DNA from: Streptomyces caatingaensis | Lineage (GTDB): Bacteria > Actinomycetota > Actinomycetes > Streptomycetales > Streptomycetaceae | Assembly: GCF_001187435.1 (NCBI RefSeq) | Contig: NZ_LFXA01000012.1 | Location: 124,001-188,000 of the forward strand | Length of the DNA: 64,000 nucleotides | Direction: 5' to 3' | Part shown: positions 51,658 to 61,325 of the stretch, piece after piece | Layout of the letters: every line of letters starts with the position of its first letter | Numbering within the stretch: position 1 is the stretch's first letter | The notes under the pieces: model-generated | Database searches by the model: none | Seen by the model: only the letters and a program-made list of their open reading frames with translations | Told to the model about the DNA's origin: nothing | Translations under genes and position numbers: made by a program

Positions 51658-52315
51658 GTTCCTGCTGCTGGGCGACTCGCACGCCGGTCCCGTGGGCCGG
51701 GCGGCGAAGGCCGCGGGCGTCCCGTTCGCGGGCGGGCCCATCGGCTCGGGGCGGGACTTCACCGCCGGGTTCCACGACCTGCGCGGGGACGACGTCGTCT
51801 TCCGCGACGCGGAGACGGAGTCCCGCTACCGGTCGGCCCTCGACGAGCTGGGCGTGCCGGGCCTGGACCGGCTGACCGTGCCGCTGGTGTGCACGTTCGG
51901 CTTCAGCGCCCATTTCGTGGCGACGACGGAGAACTGGCGGATCTACCGCACGCGCGACGGCGGTTTCCCGCCGGGCTTCCTCGGCGGTCCGCTGTTCGAC
52001 GCGCTCGTCCGGGCCGCCGTCCGCGACGCGCTGGCCTTCTACGCCCACGCCCGCGGCCTCGGCCTGCGGGTGCTGGCGGTGATGCCGCCGCAGCGGGTGC
52101 CCGGCATGTCGGACCGCGAGGTGTTCATGGCGGCGCAGGAGAGCGTCGGCCGGGCCGTCGCCGAACTGGGCGTGGAGGTCGTGGACGTGCGGGCGCGCAC
52201 CACGGACGCGTCGGGGCTCCAGCGGCCGGAGCTGTGCGAGAAGGACGACATCATCCACGGCAACCTCGCCTTCGGCCGGATCATCCTCGCCGAACTCCTC
52301 GACCGCGGACTGTGA
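51620..52315 (+). CDS. SGNH/GDSL-type hydrolase
   Basis: 231 residues from GTG 51620, supported by GGAGAGG 9 nt upstream; the start lies inside the end of the GSCFA gene. The N-terminal LLLGDSHAGPVG is the SGNH block I with the nucleophile Ser, and DIIHGN near the C-terminus supplies the Asp-x-x-His pair. There is no signal peptide, so it is cytoplasmic. It is the second predicted esterase or acyltransferase in a row. The pair probably acts together on a pathway ester. Substrate unknown; a role in O-acylation of the hydroxylated proline unit or in deprotection is only inference from context. Confidence 0.78.
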   Translation: MTTPYSTTTTPARFLLLGDSHAGPVGRAAKAAGVPFAGGPIGSGRDFTAGFHDLRGDDVVFRDAETESRYRSALDELGVPGLDRLTVPLVCTFGFSAHFVATTENWRIYRTRDGGFPPGFLGGPLFDALVRAAVRDALAFYAHARGLGLRVLAVMPPQRVPGMSDREVFMAAQESVGRAVAELGVEVVDVRARTTDASGLQRPELCEKDDIIHGNLAFGRIILAELLDRGL

Positions 52316-52377
52316 CCCGTATCCGGCCCGCGTCCCCGCCGCCGCGAAGCGGCACGGGAAAGCCGCCCATTGAGACA

Positions 52378-52416
52378 GCAGCACGAACAAGCAGCACGAG
52401 CAAGCAGCACGAGAAA
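52378..52416 (+). repeat. Three tandem 13-nt repeats in front of the dioxygenase gene
   Basis: Units GCAGCACGAACAA, GCAGCACGAGCAA and GCAGCACGAGAAA follow each other without gaps, 17 nt before the ATG of the TauD-type gene. They are A-rich compared with the flanks. They could keep the leader unstructured, or reflect replication slippage. Confidence 0.8.
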
Positions 52417-52433
52417 GGTGCACCGGAAAGGTC

Positions 52434-53306
52434 ATGGAAGACTACGCACTCGACGCCGTGAAGGCGATCACCACCCGCGAGAAGCCCGCCTACGAGACGA
52501 TCGCCCTGGACCCGCTGACCCCGGTGCTCGGCGCCGAGGTCTCCGGCGTCGACCTGCGCGAGGAGCTGACGAAGCGTCAACTCACCGAGATAAAGGACGC
52601 GTTCCTCGACCGGCACGTCCTGGTCTTCCGCGACCAGGACATCACCCCCGAGGACCACAAGCGCTTCGCGGCGCACTTCGGCCCGCTGCACCCGGTGGCC
52701 CTGCCCGCGCCCGGCAGCGACCCGTACGTGCTGGAGATCAGCGCCTCGGCCGAGTCGAAGAACGTGGCGGGCAACGGCTGGCACGCCGACGGCACCGCCG
52801 ACGCCGAGCCCTCGCTCGGGTCGATGCTCCACGTCACCCGCATCCCGGAGCCGGGCGCCGGCGGCGACACGATGTTCGCGAACATGCACCTCGCCTACGA
52901 GATGCTCTCGCCCGCCATGAAGACGTTCCTCGACGGCCTGACCGCCGTCCACGACGGCGCCCAGCCGTGGGGCGAGCAGGGCCCGCCGGCCGAGTACGAG
53001 GTGCCGGTGAACGAGCACCCCGTCGTCGTCCGCCACCCGGAGACCGGCCGCAAGCTCCTGTTCGTCAACCGCCCCTACACCGCGCGCATCCCGCAGCTGT
53101 CGCGCGCCGAGAGCGACGCCGTGCTGGAGATGCTCTACCGGCACATCGCGGGGACGCCGCTGCTCGCCTGCCGGGTGCGCTGGCAGCCCAACACCCTGGT
53201 GTTCTGGGACAACCGCTGCGTCCAGCACCACGCCATCTGGGACTACTACCCGCACAGCCGCTACGGCCGGCGCGTCGCCATCGACGGAACGCGGCCGCGC
53301 GCCTGA
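52434..53306 (+). CDS. TauD/TfdA-family Fe(II)/2-oxoglutarate dioxygenase
   Basis: 290 residues. Iron ligands are visible as the HxD motif in GNGWHADGTADAEPS and the distal His in VQHHAIWDYYP, with the 2-oxoglutarate-binding Arg in HSRYGRRVAI. NRPYTARI is also typical of the family. The start ATG has GGAAAGG upstream. These enzymes hydroxylate unactivated carbons using O2 and 2-oxoglutarate. A TauD-type gene is a conserved companion of the NRPS and hybrid NRPS-PKS genes in detoxin/rimosamide clusters, where the proline-derived unit carries a ring hydroxyl; the same task, hydroxylating the prolyl ring, is the most likely one here. It is the last gene of the operon, followed by a strong hairpin. 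Confidence 0.92.
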   Translation: MEDYALDAVKAITTREKPAYETIALDPLTPVLGAEVSGVDLREELTKRQLTEIKDAFLDRHVLVFRDQDITPEDHKRFAAHFGPLHPVALPAPGSDPYVLEISASAESKNVAGNGWHADGTADAEPSLGSMLHVTRIPEPGAGGDTMFANMHLAYEMLSPAMKTFLDGLTAVHDGAQPWGEQGPPAEYEVPVNEHPVVVRHPETGRKLLFVNRPYTARIPQLSRAESDAVLEMLYRHIAGTPLLACRVRWQPNTLVFWDNRCVQHHAIWDYYPHSRYGRRVAIDGTRPRA

Positions 53307-53323
53307 CCCGTCGAGCCCGACGG

Positions 53324-53410
53324 CCGCCCGTCCCCTCCTCCCCTCCGCGGGGAATCCTTCCGCGGGGAATCCTTCCGCGGGGGATTCCCCGCGGAGGAGG
53401 GGACGGGCGG
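53324..53410. terminator. Long bidirectional terminator with internal repeats
   Basis: A left arm at 53324-53357 pairs with 53382-53410 over about 29 bp, with one 5-nt bulge. Inside, the 15-nt unit TTCCGCGGGGAATCC recurs. A second short palindrome (GGGACGGG/CCCGTCCC) overlaps its right end. It lies between the convergent dioxygenase gene and the next minus-strand gene, so it should stop transcription both ways and marks the cluster boundary. Confidence 0.75.
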
Positions 53411-53424
53411 CCCGTCCCACATGC

Positions 53425-54174
53425 TCAGTGTCCGGCGGCCCGTTCCAGGCTGTCGGCCAGCCCGTCCGCCAGCCGCCCGTACGCCGCGCGGAGCCGCTCC
53501 TCCCGGCCCTCCGCCGTGTCCTGCCCGGCGAGCGCGAAGGCGTGGGCGTTCACCGTCGCGAACGGACAGCACGCCGCGTAGGCGTCCGCGTCCGCCGCGG
53601 CGTAGGCGGCCGCGAGCGCCCGCGCGTGCACCATCGCGTTGGCGTCGGCGTAAGAGGTCACATTGGCGCCGGTGTTGAGCCGGGCGTAGCCGTCCGCGAA
53701 CTCCTCCGCCTCGGCCTCGCCGTAGTCGTTCTCCCTCGCCCAGGCGCGGGCGGTGGCCGCCGCGGTGGCGAAGGCGTCGGCGTAGGGGTAGGCGCGCCGG
53801 TGGACGTCCCGCAGCGCCGGTTCCAGGGCGGCGGCCCAGACGTCCTCCGCGACGGGCTCCCCCGCCAGCGCCCTGATGTGCAGGGCCCGCACCGCCTCGC
53901 CCTGCGGCGGCACGACGGTGCGGGCGTGCCAGTCGTGGACGACGCCGAACGGCACCCGCCCGTCCAGCCGCGCACAGGCGTCGTACAGGCGCCGGGCCCA
54001 CTCCCCCGCCGCCTCCGGCTCCCGCCCGGCCCACAGCGCGCCGGCCACCTGTGCGAGCCAGCCCGGCAGGCCGGGCCCGTCCGCCGCGCGCTCGTCCCAC
54101 CGGCCGGCCGCGGCGGCGTCGAGCCGGGCGAGGAAGTGCGGAGGGGCCTCGGCGGAGGGCGCGGGACGGCTCAC
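53425..54174 (-). CDS. Ala-rich protein of unknown function
   Basis: 249 residues from GTG 54174, which has a good AGGAGA site. I do not recognise the family. The sequence is Ala/Arg-rich and helical, with no signal peptide or membrane segment. The middle has FGVVHDWHARTVVPP, and the C-terminal half repeats Ala-Asp-Ala-Tyr/Ala themes (YADANAMVHARALAAAYAAA). The gene points toward the peptide cluster and ends at its terminator. It sits 110 bp downstream of the double-MerR regulator in the same direction and may be cotranscribed with it. The good ribosome site and codon bias support a real gene. Confidence 0.7.
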   Translation of the reverse strand: MSRPAPSAEAPPHFLARLDAAAAGRWDERAADGPGLPGWLAQVAGALWAGREPEAAGEWARRLYDACARLDGRVPFGVVHDWHARTVVPPQGEAVRALHIRALAGEPVAEDVWAAALEPALRDVHRRAYPYADAFATAAATARAWARENDYGEAEAEEFADGYARLNTGANVTSYADANAMVHARALAAAYAAADADAYAACCPFATVNAHAFALAGQDTAEGREERLRAAYGRLADGLADSLERAAGH

Positions 54175-54284
54175 GGTTCTTTCTCCTGTTCCGCTGTGCT
54201 GCTGGGCTGCTGGGCCGGCCGGTGGTGTCCGGTCCGGCCCCGTCATCCTGTCGCGCCCGGGCGCCCGGCGCGATGTCGCGATGA

Positions 54285-55058
54285 TCACGTCCCGCGGCGG
54301 GGAGCGGCCGGGGCGAGGTCCAGGAGGGCCACGTAGGCGGCGAGCCGGGCGGCCGCGTCGAGCATCGCCACCCCGCGCGCGGTGAGCCGGCGCCGCCAGT
54401 CGTCGAGGGCCGCGGACAGCTCGCCGGTGCCCCCGGCCGAGCGGATCTGGTGGACCACCGTGCGGATCTGCGCCAACGGGTGCCCGCCGCGCCGGAGGAG
54501 ATGGGCCAGCTCGGCGTCGCGGACCTCCTGGGCGCCGTACGAGCGGTGCCCGGTGACGGGCTCCCGGACCGGGGCGAGGATGCCCGCCCGCTCCCAGTTC
54601 CGCAGGGTCGCCGGGGTGACGCCCAGCCGGTGCGCCAGCTCGCCGATGCCGAGCGGCCCCCCACCGGCGGTTCCGGGACCGGCCGTTCCGGGGGCAGCCG
54701 TTCCGGGGCCGGCCGTTCGGGGGGCGTCGGAGGTCAGGTCCTCGACAGCCCGGCCGACCGCGTCCAACGTCCCCCGGTCGCGCAGGAGTTGGGCGTGGCC
54801 GCGGTCGACGGCCGTGAGCGCGGCGTCGAGTTCGCCGGCGTTGACCGCCCGCATGATCTGTCCGCCCTCGGCGTACCCGTACGCCCGGACGAGGGCCAGG
54901 TGGGCGCGCAGGGCCGCCGCGTGCACGGCGGTGTAGGTCCGGTAGCCCGACGCGGTGCGCCCGGCGGGCGGCAGGAACCCGTCCCGCTCGTAGTTGCGGA
55001 CGGCCTGGGTCGACAGACCGTGCTCGCGGGCCAGGTCGACGGGGCGCAGGAACTCCAT
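54285..55058 (-). CDS. Double MerR-domain regulator (TioE-like)
   Basis: 257 residues with two MerR-type helix-turn-helix units in one chain. The first opens FLRPVDLAREHGLSTQAVRN (residues about 3-70); the second opens LGIGELAHRLGVTPATLRNW (about 147-215). A Pro/Gly/Thr/Ala-rich linker with PGTAAPGTAGPGTAG joins them. This layout is that of TioE-type regulators, named after the thiocoraline cluster, often found next to UvrA-like resistance genes, as here. It is divergent from the UvrA-like gene with an 80-bp gap, so it probably controls that gene and itself, perhaps in response to a DNA-binding drug. The start is ATG 55058; TAAAGT lies 8 nt before it, so the mRNA may be leaderless. Confidence 0.87.
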   Translation of the reverse strand: MEFLRPVDLAREHGLSTQAVRNYERDGFLPPAGRTASGYRTYTAVHAAALRAHLALVRAYGYAEGGQIMRAVNAGELDAALTAVDRGHAQLLRDRGTLDAVGRAVEDLTSDAPRTAGPGTAAPGTAGPGTAGGGPLGIGELAHRLGVTPATLRNWERAGILAPVREPVTGHRSYGAQEVRDAELAHLLRRGGHPLAQIRTVVHQIRSAGGTGELSAALDDWRRRLTARGVAMLDAAARLAAYVALLDLAPAAPRRGT

Positions 55059-55138
55059 GGTTTGAGACTTTAACCCGCCCCTCCTGGGCCTTTGCTCGAA
55101 AAGTTCCAATCGGCTTTGCAGGTATACGGTTGAGCGGT
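55059..55138. promoter_or_regulatory. Divergent control region of the double-MerR and UvrA-like genes
   Basis: 80 bp between two divergent starts. Leftward, TAAAGT (55072-55067) is 8 nt from the regulator ATG. Rightward, TACGGT or the overlapping TATACG (55123-55130) is about 8 nt from ATG 55139. Both spacings suggest leaderless transcripts. No clean MerR dyad stands out, but the region is A/T-rich relative to its neighbours. Confidence 0.4.
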
Positions 55139-57526
<2,388 letters not shown>

Positions 57527-57548
57527 CGGGCGCCCCCCGGAGAGCCGG

Positions 57549-57554
57549 TAGAAT
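57549..57554 (+). promoter_or_regulatory. -10 box of the thyA-dfrA operon, probably leaderless
   Basis: TAGAAT lies 8 nt before the GTG start of thyA, and no ribosome site is present between the UvrA-like stop and thyA. The spacing suits a transcript starting at or next to the GTG. A -35 is weak (CTGACG, 20 nt upstream). Confidence 0.5.
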
Positions 57555-57562
57555 CGACGGAC

Positions 57563-58360
57563 GTGGCGGACACCCAGTACGAAGACCTGTTGAGGCTGGT
57601 GCTCACCTCCGGGACGGCCAAGGCCGACCGGACGGGCACCGGCACCCGAAGTGTCTTCGGGCACCAACTGCGCTATGACCTCTCGCGCGGATTCCCCCTG
57701 GTCACCACCAAGAAGGTGCACCTCAAGTCCATCGTCTACGAGCTGCTGTGGTTCCTCAGGGGCGACTCGAACGTCGGCTGGCTGCGGGAGCACGGCGTCA
57801 CCATCTGGGACGAGTGGGCCGACGCGAACGGTGACCTCGGCCCGGTGTACGGCGTACAGTGGCGCTCCTGGCCCACGCCGGACGGCCGGCACATCGACCA
57901 GATCAGCGAGGTCCTGGAGACGCTGCGCCGGGACCCGGACTCCCGCCGGATGATCGTCTCCGCCTGGAACGTCGCCGAGCTGCCCGCGATGGCCCTCGCG
58001 CCGTGCCACGCCTTCTTCCAGTTCTACGTCGCCGACGGCCGGCTCTCCTGCCAGCTGTACCAGCGCAGCGCGGACCTGTTCCTCGGCGTGCCCTTCAACA
58101 TCGCCAGCTACGCGCTGCTCACGCACATGGTGGCGCAGCAAGTGGGCCTGGAGCCGGGAGACTTCATCTGGACGGGGGGCGACTGCCACATCTACGACAA
58201 CCACGTCGAGCAGGTGACGGAGCAGCTCTCGCGCACCCCGTTCGCGTTCCCGACGCTGCGGCTGCGCCGGGCCGATTCGCTCTTCTCCTACGCGTACTCC
58301 GACGTGGAGGTCGTCGACTACCGGCACCACCCGGCCATCAAGGCCCCGGTCGCGGTATGA
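57563..58360 (+). CDS. thyA: Thymidylate synthase (ThyA)
   Basis: 265 residues, the usual size. It shows the folate-dependent ThyA landmarks: RTGTGTRSVFG, the DEWADANGDLGPVYG loop, the catalytic Cys in LAPCHAFFQFYV, RSADLFLGVPFNIASYALL and HIYDNH. The enzyme methylates dUMP to dTMP and turns methylenetetrahydrofolate into dihydrofolate. The GTG start is fixed by homology and a nearby -10 box. It overlaps the next gene (ATGA), dihydrofolate reductase, which recycles its product. Many Streptomyces rely on ThyX, so a ThyA copy next to resistance-type genes is worth noting. Confidence 0.97.
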   Translation: MADTQYEDLLRLVLTSGTAKADRTGTGTRSVFGHQLRYDLSRGFPLVTTKKVHLKSIVYELLWFLRGDSNVGWLREHGVTIWDEWADANGDLGPVYGVQWRSWPTPDGRHIDQISEVLETLRRDPDSRRMIVSAWNVAELPAMALAPCHAFFQFYVADGRLSCQLYQRSADLFLGVPFNIASYALLTHMVAQQVGLEPGDFIWTGGDCHIYDNHVEQVTEQLSRTPFAFPTLRLRRADSLFSYAYSDVEVVDYRHHPAIKAPVAV

Positions 58361-58851
58361 GGGTCGGGCTGATCTGGGCGCAGACCCCCGGCGGTGTCAT
58401 CGGGGCGGGCAACGCCATTCCGTGGCAACTGCCCGAGGACATGGCGCACTTCAAGGCCATGACCCTCGGCCACCCCGTGGTGATGGGGCGCAGGACCTGG
58501 GACTCGCTGCCCGCGCGGTTCCGCCCGCTGCCCGGCAGGCGCAACATCGTGGTGACCCGCGATCCCCGGTGGTCCGCCGACGGCGCGGAGCGCGCCGGGT
58601 CGGTCACCGAGGCCCTGGAGATCGCGGCGACCGGCCCCTCCGCTCCCATGACCTGGGTGATCGGCGGCGGGGAGATCTACCGGGCGGCGCTGCCGTACGC
58701 CACGGCACTCTCCGTGACCGAGGTCGACTCGGCGGTGGACGGCGACACGTACGCCCCGGCGCTCGACACGACATGGAAGATCACCGAGGACCGGGGCTGG
58801 CAGTCCTCCGCGTCCGGGCTGCGCTACCGCATTCGCCTCTACACGCGCTGA
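58357..58851 (+). CDS. dfrA: Dihydrofolate reductase
   Basis: 164 residues. Typical landmarks are WAQTPGGVIGAGNAIPW, LPEDMAHFK with the active-site acid, VVMGRRTWDSLP, the NADPH-binding PLPGRRNIVVTR and WVIGGGEIYRAALP. It reduces dihydrofolate to tetrahydrofolate with NADPH. The start overlaps the thyA stop by four bases, which shows translational coupling. A terminator follows. A housekeeping role is likely; resistance to an antifolate is possible but no active-site change that would signal it was recognised. Confidence 0.96.
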   Translation: MRVGLIWAQTPGGVIGAGNAIPWQLPEDMAHFKAMTLGHPVVMGRRTWDSLPARFRPLPGRRNIVVTRDPRWSADGAERAGSVTEALEIAATGPSAPMTWVIGGGEIYRAALPYATALSVTEVDSAVDGDTYAPALDTTWKITEDRGWQSSASGLRYRIRLYTR

Positions 58852-58860
58852 GGCCGGACG

Positions 58861-58905
58861 GGCGGCACGGCGGGGAGCCGGCCCCCCGACTCCCCGCCGT
58901 CCGCC
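58861..58905. terminator. Bidirectional terminator between dfrA and the 59-residue gene
   Basis: An 11-bp perfect stem (58867-58877, ACGGCGGGGAG, with 58890-58900) extends by five more pairs (58861-58865 with 58901-58905) after one bulged base. It lies between two convergent genes. Confidence 0.75.
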
Positions 58906-58906
58906 G

Positions 58907-59086
58907 TCACGCCTCCGGCGCTACCTGCTGCCGCAGCTCCACCAGCGCCCGGAGCGCGTGGCTGTACGTCTGGATGCTCTTCTCGCTGTGCGTCGTGACG
59001 GCGGTCCTGACCTCGTCGAAGGCCTTGGCGATGAGCTCGTCCAGGTCGTACCGGTCGATGCTCTGGATCCTCTGGATGCCGCTCAT
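58907..59086 (-). CDS. Small helical protein of unknown function, 59 residues
   Basis: Found by reading the reverse strand; too short for routine ORF lists. The ATG at 59086 has an excellent AGGAGAAG site 4-5 nt upstream. The product begins MSGIQRIQSIDRYDLDEL and ends LRQQVAPEA. It is charged and predicted helical, without Cys, signal peptide or membrane segment. It lies 87 bp downstream of the ABC transporter stub in the same direction and was probably once in an operon with it. It could be a precursor peptide, a small partner protein of that lost system or an unrelated conserved protein; the sequence alone does not decide. Confidence rests on the ribosome site, codon bias and its fit up to the terminator. 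Confidence 0.62.
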   Translation of the reverse strand: MSGIQRIQSIDRYDLDELIAKAFDEVRTAVTTHSEKSIQTYSHALRALVELRQQVAPEA

Positions 59087-59173
59087 GGTGCTTCTCCTCT
59101 CATCGGGGGGCGGGGTCGGCCCCGGCCGGCGGGCCGGCTCGGGGACGGCTCGGGCGGGGTGCGCGGGCCGCGG

Positions 59174-59466
59174 TCACGAGGTGGCCTCCAGGGGGGCGAG
59201 CTGCCGTCCGGCCAGCCGCCGGTAGGTGCTGTCGGCCGCCATCAGCTCGGCGTGGGTGCCGCTGGCGCGCAGCCAGCCGTCCTCGACGAGGAGGATGCGG
59301 TCGGCGTCCACGGTGGTCGAGAGGCGGTGGGCGATGGTGACGACCTGGCAGCGGGTTCCGATGGCGGTGATGGCGTCGCGCAGGGCCTTCTCGGAGTCGG
59401 AGTCCAGGTGCGAGGTGGCCTCGTCCAGCAGCAGCACGTCGGGCCGGGCGAGCAACGCACGGGACC
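59174..59466 (-). pseudogene. 3' remnant of an ABC exporter ATPase gene
   Basis: The reverse strand encodes the end of an ABC exporter ATP-binding domain: RALLARPDVLLLDEATSHLD (Walker B and D-loop), the H-loop His in TIAHRLST, and a normal C-terminus ending LAPLEATS. Before about 59466 the frame carries no ABC homology: the signature LSGGQ, Walker A and all membrane segments are missing. About 95 residues remain of a protein normally near 580-620. The break abuts DNA leading into the plus-strand glycosyltransferase gene, so a deletion or insertion removed the 5' part. Confidence 0.82.
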
Positions 59467-59615
59467 GGCTCCCCCTCCGTCCCCCTGCCTCCGCAGAACT
59501 GCCGCGTGCCGTGCGGCGGCCGCGTGGACGGGGTGCACGACGGCGACAAGGGAATCCGGGGAATCCGCGACATGAGAGGCTCATATTTCGCATCACCAGC
59601 AACGAAAGCACCACT

Positions 59616-61166
59616 GTGACAGCGACCTCGCCCCATACCGCCCTCTCCGTCATGCCCGGCCCGTCCGCCGGCCGTATGCGCCGTATGCACTGGAGACACG
59701 CGGTCCGATGGGTACCGCCGGTGCTCGCGCTCGGCCTCGGCGTGTGGGGGAACACGAACCCGTCCGCGTGGACCGACGAAATCGTCACCATCGACGTGGC
59801 GCGGCGGTCCTGGCCGCAGCTGATGGAGCTGCTGGGGCGGGTCGACGCGGTGCACGGCCTGCACTACGTGCTGATGTACCTGGTCGGACAGGCGAGTGGA
59901 GGGCTCAACGAGTTCCTGGCGCGGGTGCCCTCCGCGATGGCGGTGGCCGTAGCAGCAGGCGGACTGACCTGGCTGGGGCGGCTGCTCGGCGGTCCGCGCC
60001 TCGGGCTGGGCGCCGGGCTGCTGCTCGCCGTTCTGCCGACCGCGTCACGCTATGCACAGGAGGCCCGCTCGTTCGCCTTCGTCATGGCGGTGGCCGTCCT
60101 GGCCACGGGTGCCCTGGTGAAAGCCCTGGCCGGCCGGGCCCGAGGCCGGTGGCCGATCGGCTATGCCGTGCTGCTGGCCCTGTTGGGCTGGTTCAACCTG
60201 CTGGGGCTGCTGCTGGTGGCCGCCCACGCGGTCACCGTGCTGCTCCGGCGCCCCGGCCGCCGCGTCGTCGTACGCCTGCTGGCGGCCCAGGCCGCCGGCA
60301 TCGCCGCCGTCGTCCCGCTGCTGCTCCTCGCCTCGTCCCAGAGCTCCGCCGTGGGCGACGCCGCACCGGTCACCGCCGGAACCCCGTTCAACTACTTCAC
60401 CTGGCTCCTCACCCCCGGCCAGGACACCCTCCCCACCGCGCTGAAACTCCTGCTCACCCTCACCGCCCTCACCCTCCTCGTCGCGCGTCGGCACCAGGCC
60501 CCGCCGCCGGCCCTCGCGGTGGGCGTGCCCTGGCTGACCGTCCCCCCGCTGCTCCTGGCGGCCGCCTCGCTCGGCCATCCCCTCTTCGCCTACCGCTACC
60601 TGCTGTTCTGCCTGCCGGCGCTCGCCCTGCTGCTCGCGACGGCCGCCACCGTCATCCCCCGGCGTCTGTACGCGCTGCTCGCGCTCCTCGCGGCCGTTCC
60701 GACGGCCGCCTCCCACCTGGCCATTCGCCAGGAGGACAGCCGCCCGTGGGATACCGGCGCCGTGATCAGGACCCTGCGCGTCCACGACGCCCCCGGTGAC
60801 GCCGTTCTCTTCGGCGGCGCCCGGTGCGGCCTGATCGCCAGCGCCTTCAAGGAGGCGTTCATGAACCGCCCCGACCTGGGCCAAGGGCGGACGGCGGCCC
60901 AACTCGGCACCCTGGACCACCTGCCCGCCGACCCGGCCCTGCTGGAACAGAGACTGTCCCGGACGTCCCGCGTCTGGCACGTCACCTGCACCCACCTCTC
61001 CGCCGGCGCCCGCCAGTCCGCCGAGCGCACCGCCGCGGCCCAGGAACAGGCCCTCGCCCGCGCCGGCTTCTCCCCGGTCCAGCGCCACAGCGCCCGCGGC
61101 GTGGTTATCACCCTCGAACAACGCCCGGCCACCAAGCGGCGGCTCCTCCGTACGCCTGCCCAATGA
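59616..61166 (+). CDS. GT39-like membrane glycosyltransferase
   Basis: 516 residues from GTG 59616 (GAAAG upstream); ATG 59652 is an alternative. It resembles actinobacterial glycosyltransferase family 39 / GT-C proteins. After the first membrane helix comes the acidic loop motif in AWTDEIVTIDVARRSW, then VDAVHGLHYVLMYLVG and LLLAVLPTASRYAQEARSFA. About ten membrane segments follow, and a soluble C-terminal part (about 390-516) contains CGLIASAFKEAF. Such enzymes use polyprenyl-phosphate sugars at the outer membrane face. The gene is alone, and the antisense ABC stub ends just before it. A link to the biosynthetic genes is not evident. Confidence 0.78.
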   Translation: MTATSPHTALSVMPGPSAGRMRRMHWRHAVRWVPPVLALGLGVWGNTNPSAWTDEIVTIDVARRSWPQLMELLGRVDAVHGLHYVLMYLVGQASGGLNEFLARVPSAMAVAVAAGGLTWLGRLLGGPRLGLGAGLLLAVLPTASRYAQEARSFAFVMAVAVLATGALVKALAGRARGRWPIGYAVLLALLGWFNLLGLLLVAAHAVTVLLRRPGRRVVVRLLAAQAAGIAAVVPLLLLASSQSSAVGDAAPVTAGTPFNYFTWLLTPGQDTLPTALKLLLTLTALTLLVARRHQAPPPALAVGVPWLTVPPLLLAAASLGHPLFAYRYLLFCLPALALLLATAATVIPRRLYALLALLAAVPTAASHLAIRQEDSRPWDTGAVIRTLRVHDAPGDAVLFGGARCGLIASAFKEAFMNRPDLGQGRTAAQLGTLDHLPADPALLEQRLSRTSRVWHVTCTHLSAGARQSAERTAAAQEQALARAGFSPVQRHSARGVVITLEQRPATKRRLLRTPAQ

Positions 61167-61237
61167 CCCCCACAGCACCGGCAGTTGTGTCAGCACGCGT
61201 GACCGCGGCGCCGCGGAACAGCCGCGAAGAGGTCGGC

Positions 61238-61300
61238 CGGTCGTCCTGTGCGCCGGCCGGCACCGGGTCCCCTCGTGCCGGTGCGATCGCGGGACGACCG
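61238..61300. repeat. Nested inverted repeats between the glycosyltransferase and FUSC genes
   Basis: CGGTCGTCC (61238-61246) pairs with GGACGACCG (61292-61300), and inside it CCGGCAC (61257-61263) pairs with GTGCCGG (61275-61281). Just before lies a perfect 14-bp palindrome, CCGCGGCGCCGCGG (61203-61216). The array may terminate the glycosyltransferase transcript or bind a regulator. Confidence 0.5.
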
Positions 61301-61325
61301 AGATCCTGTTGCGCCGGCGGTCGGC

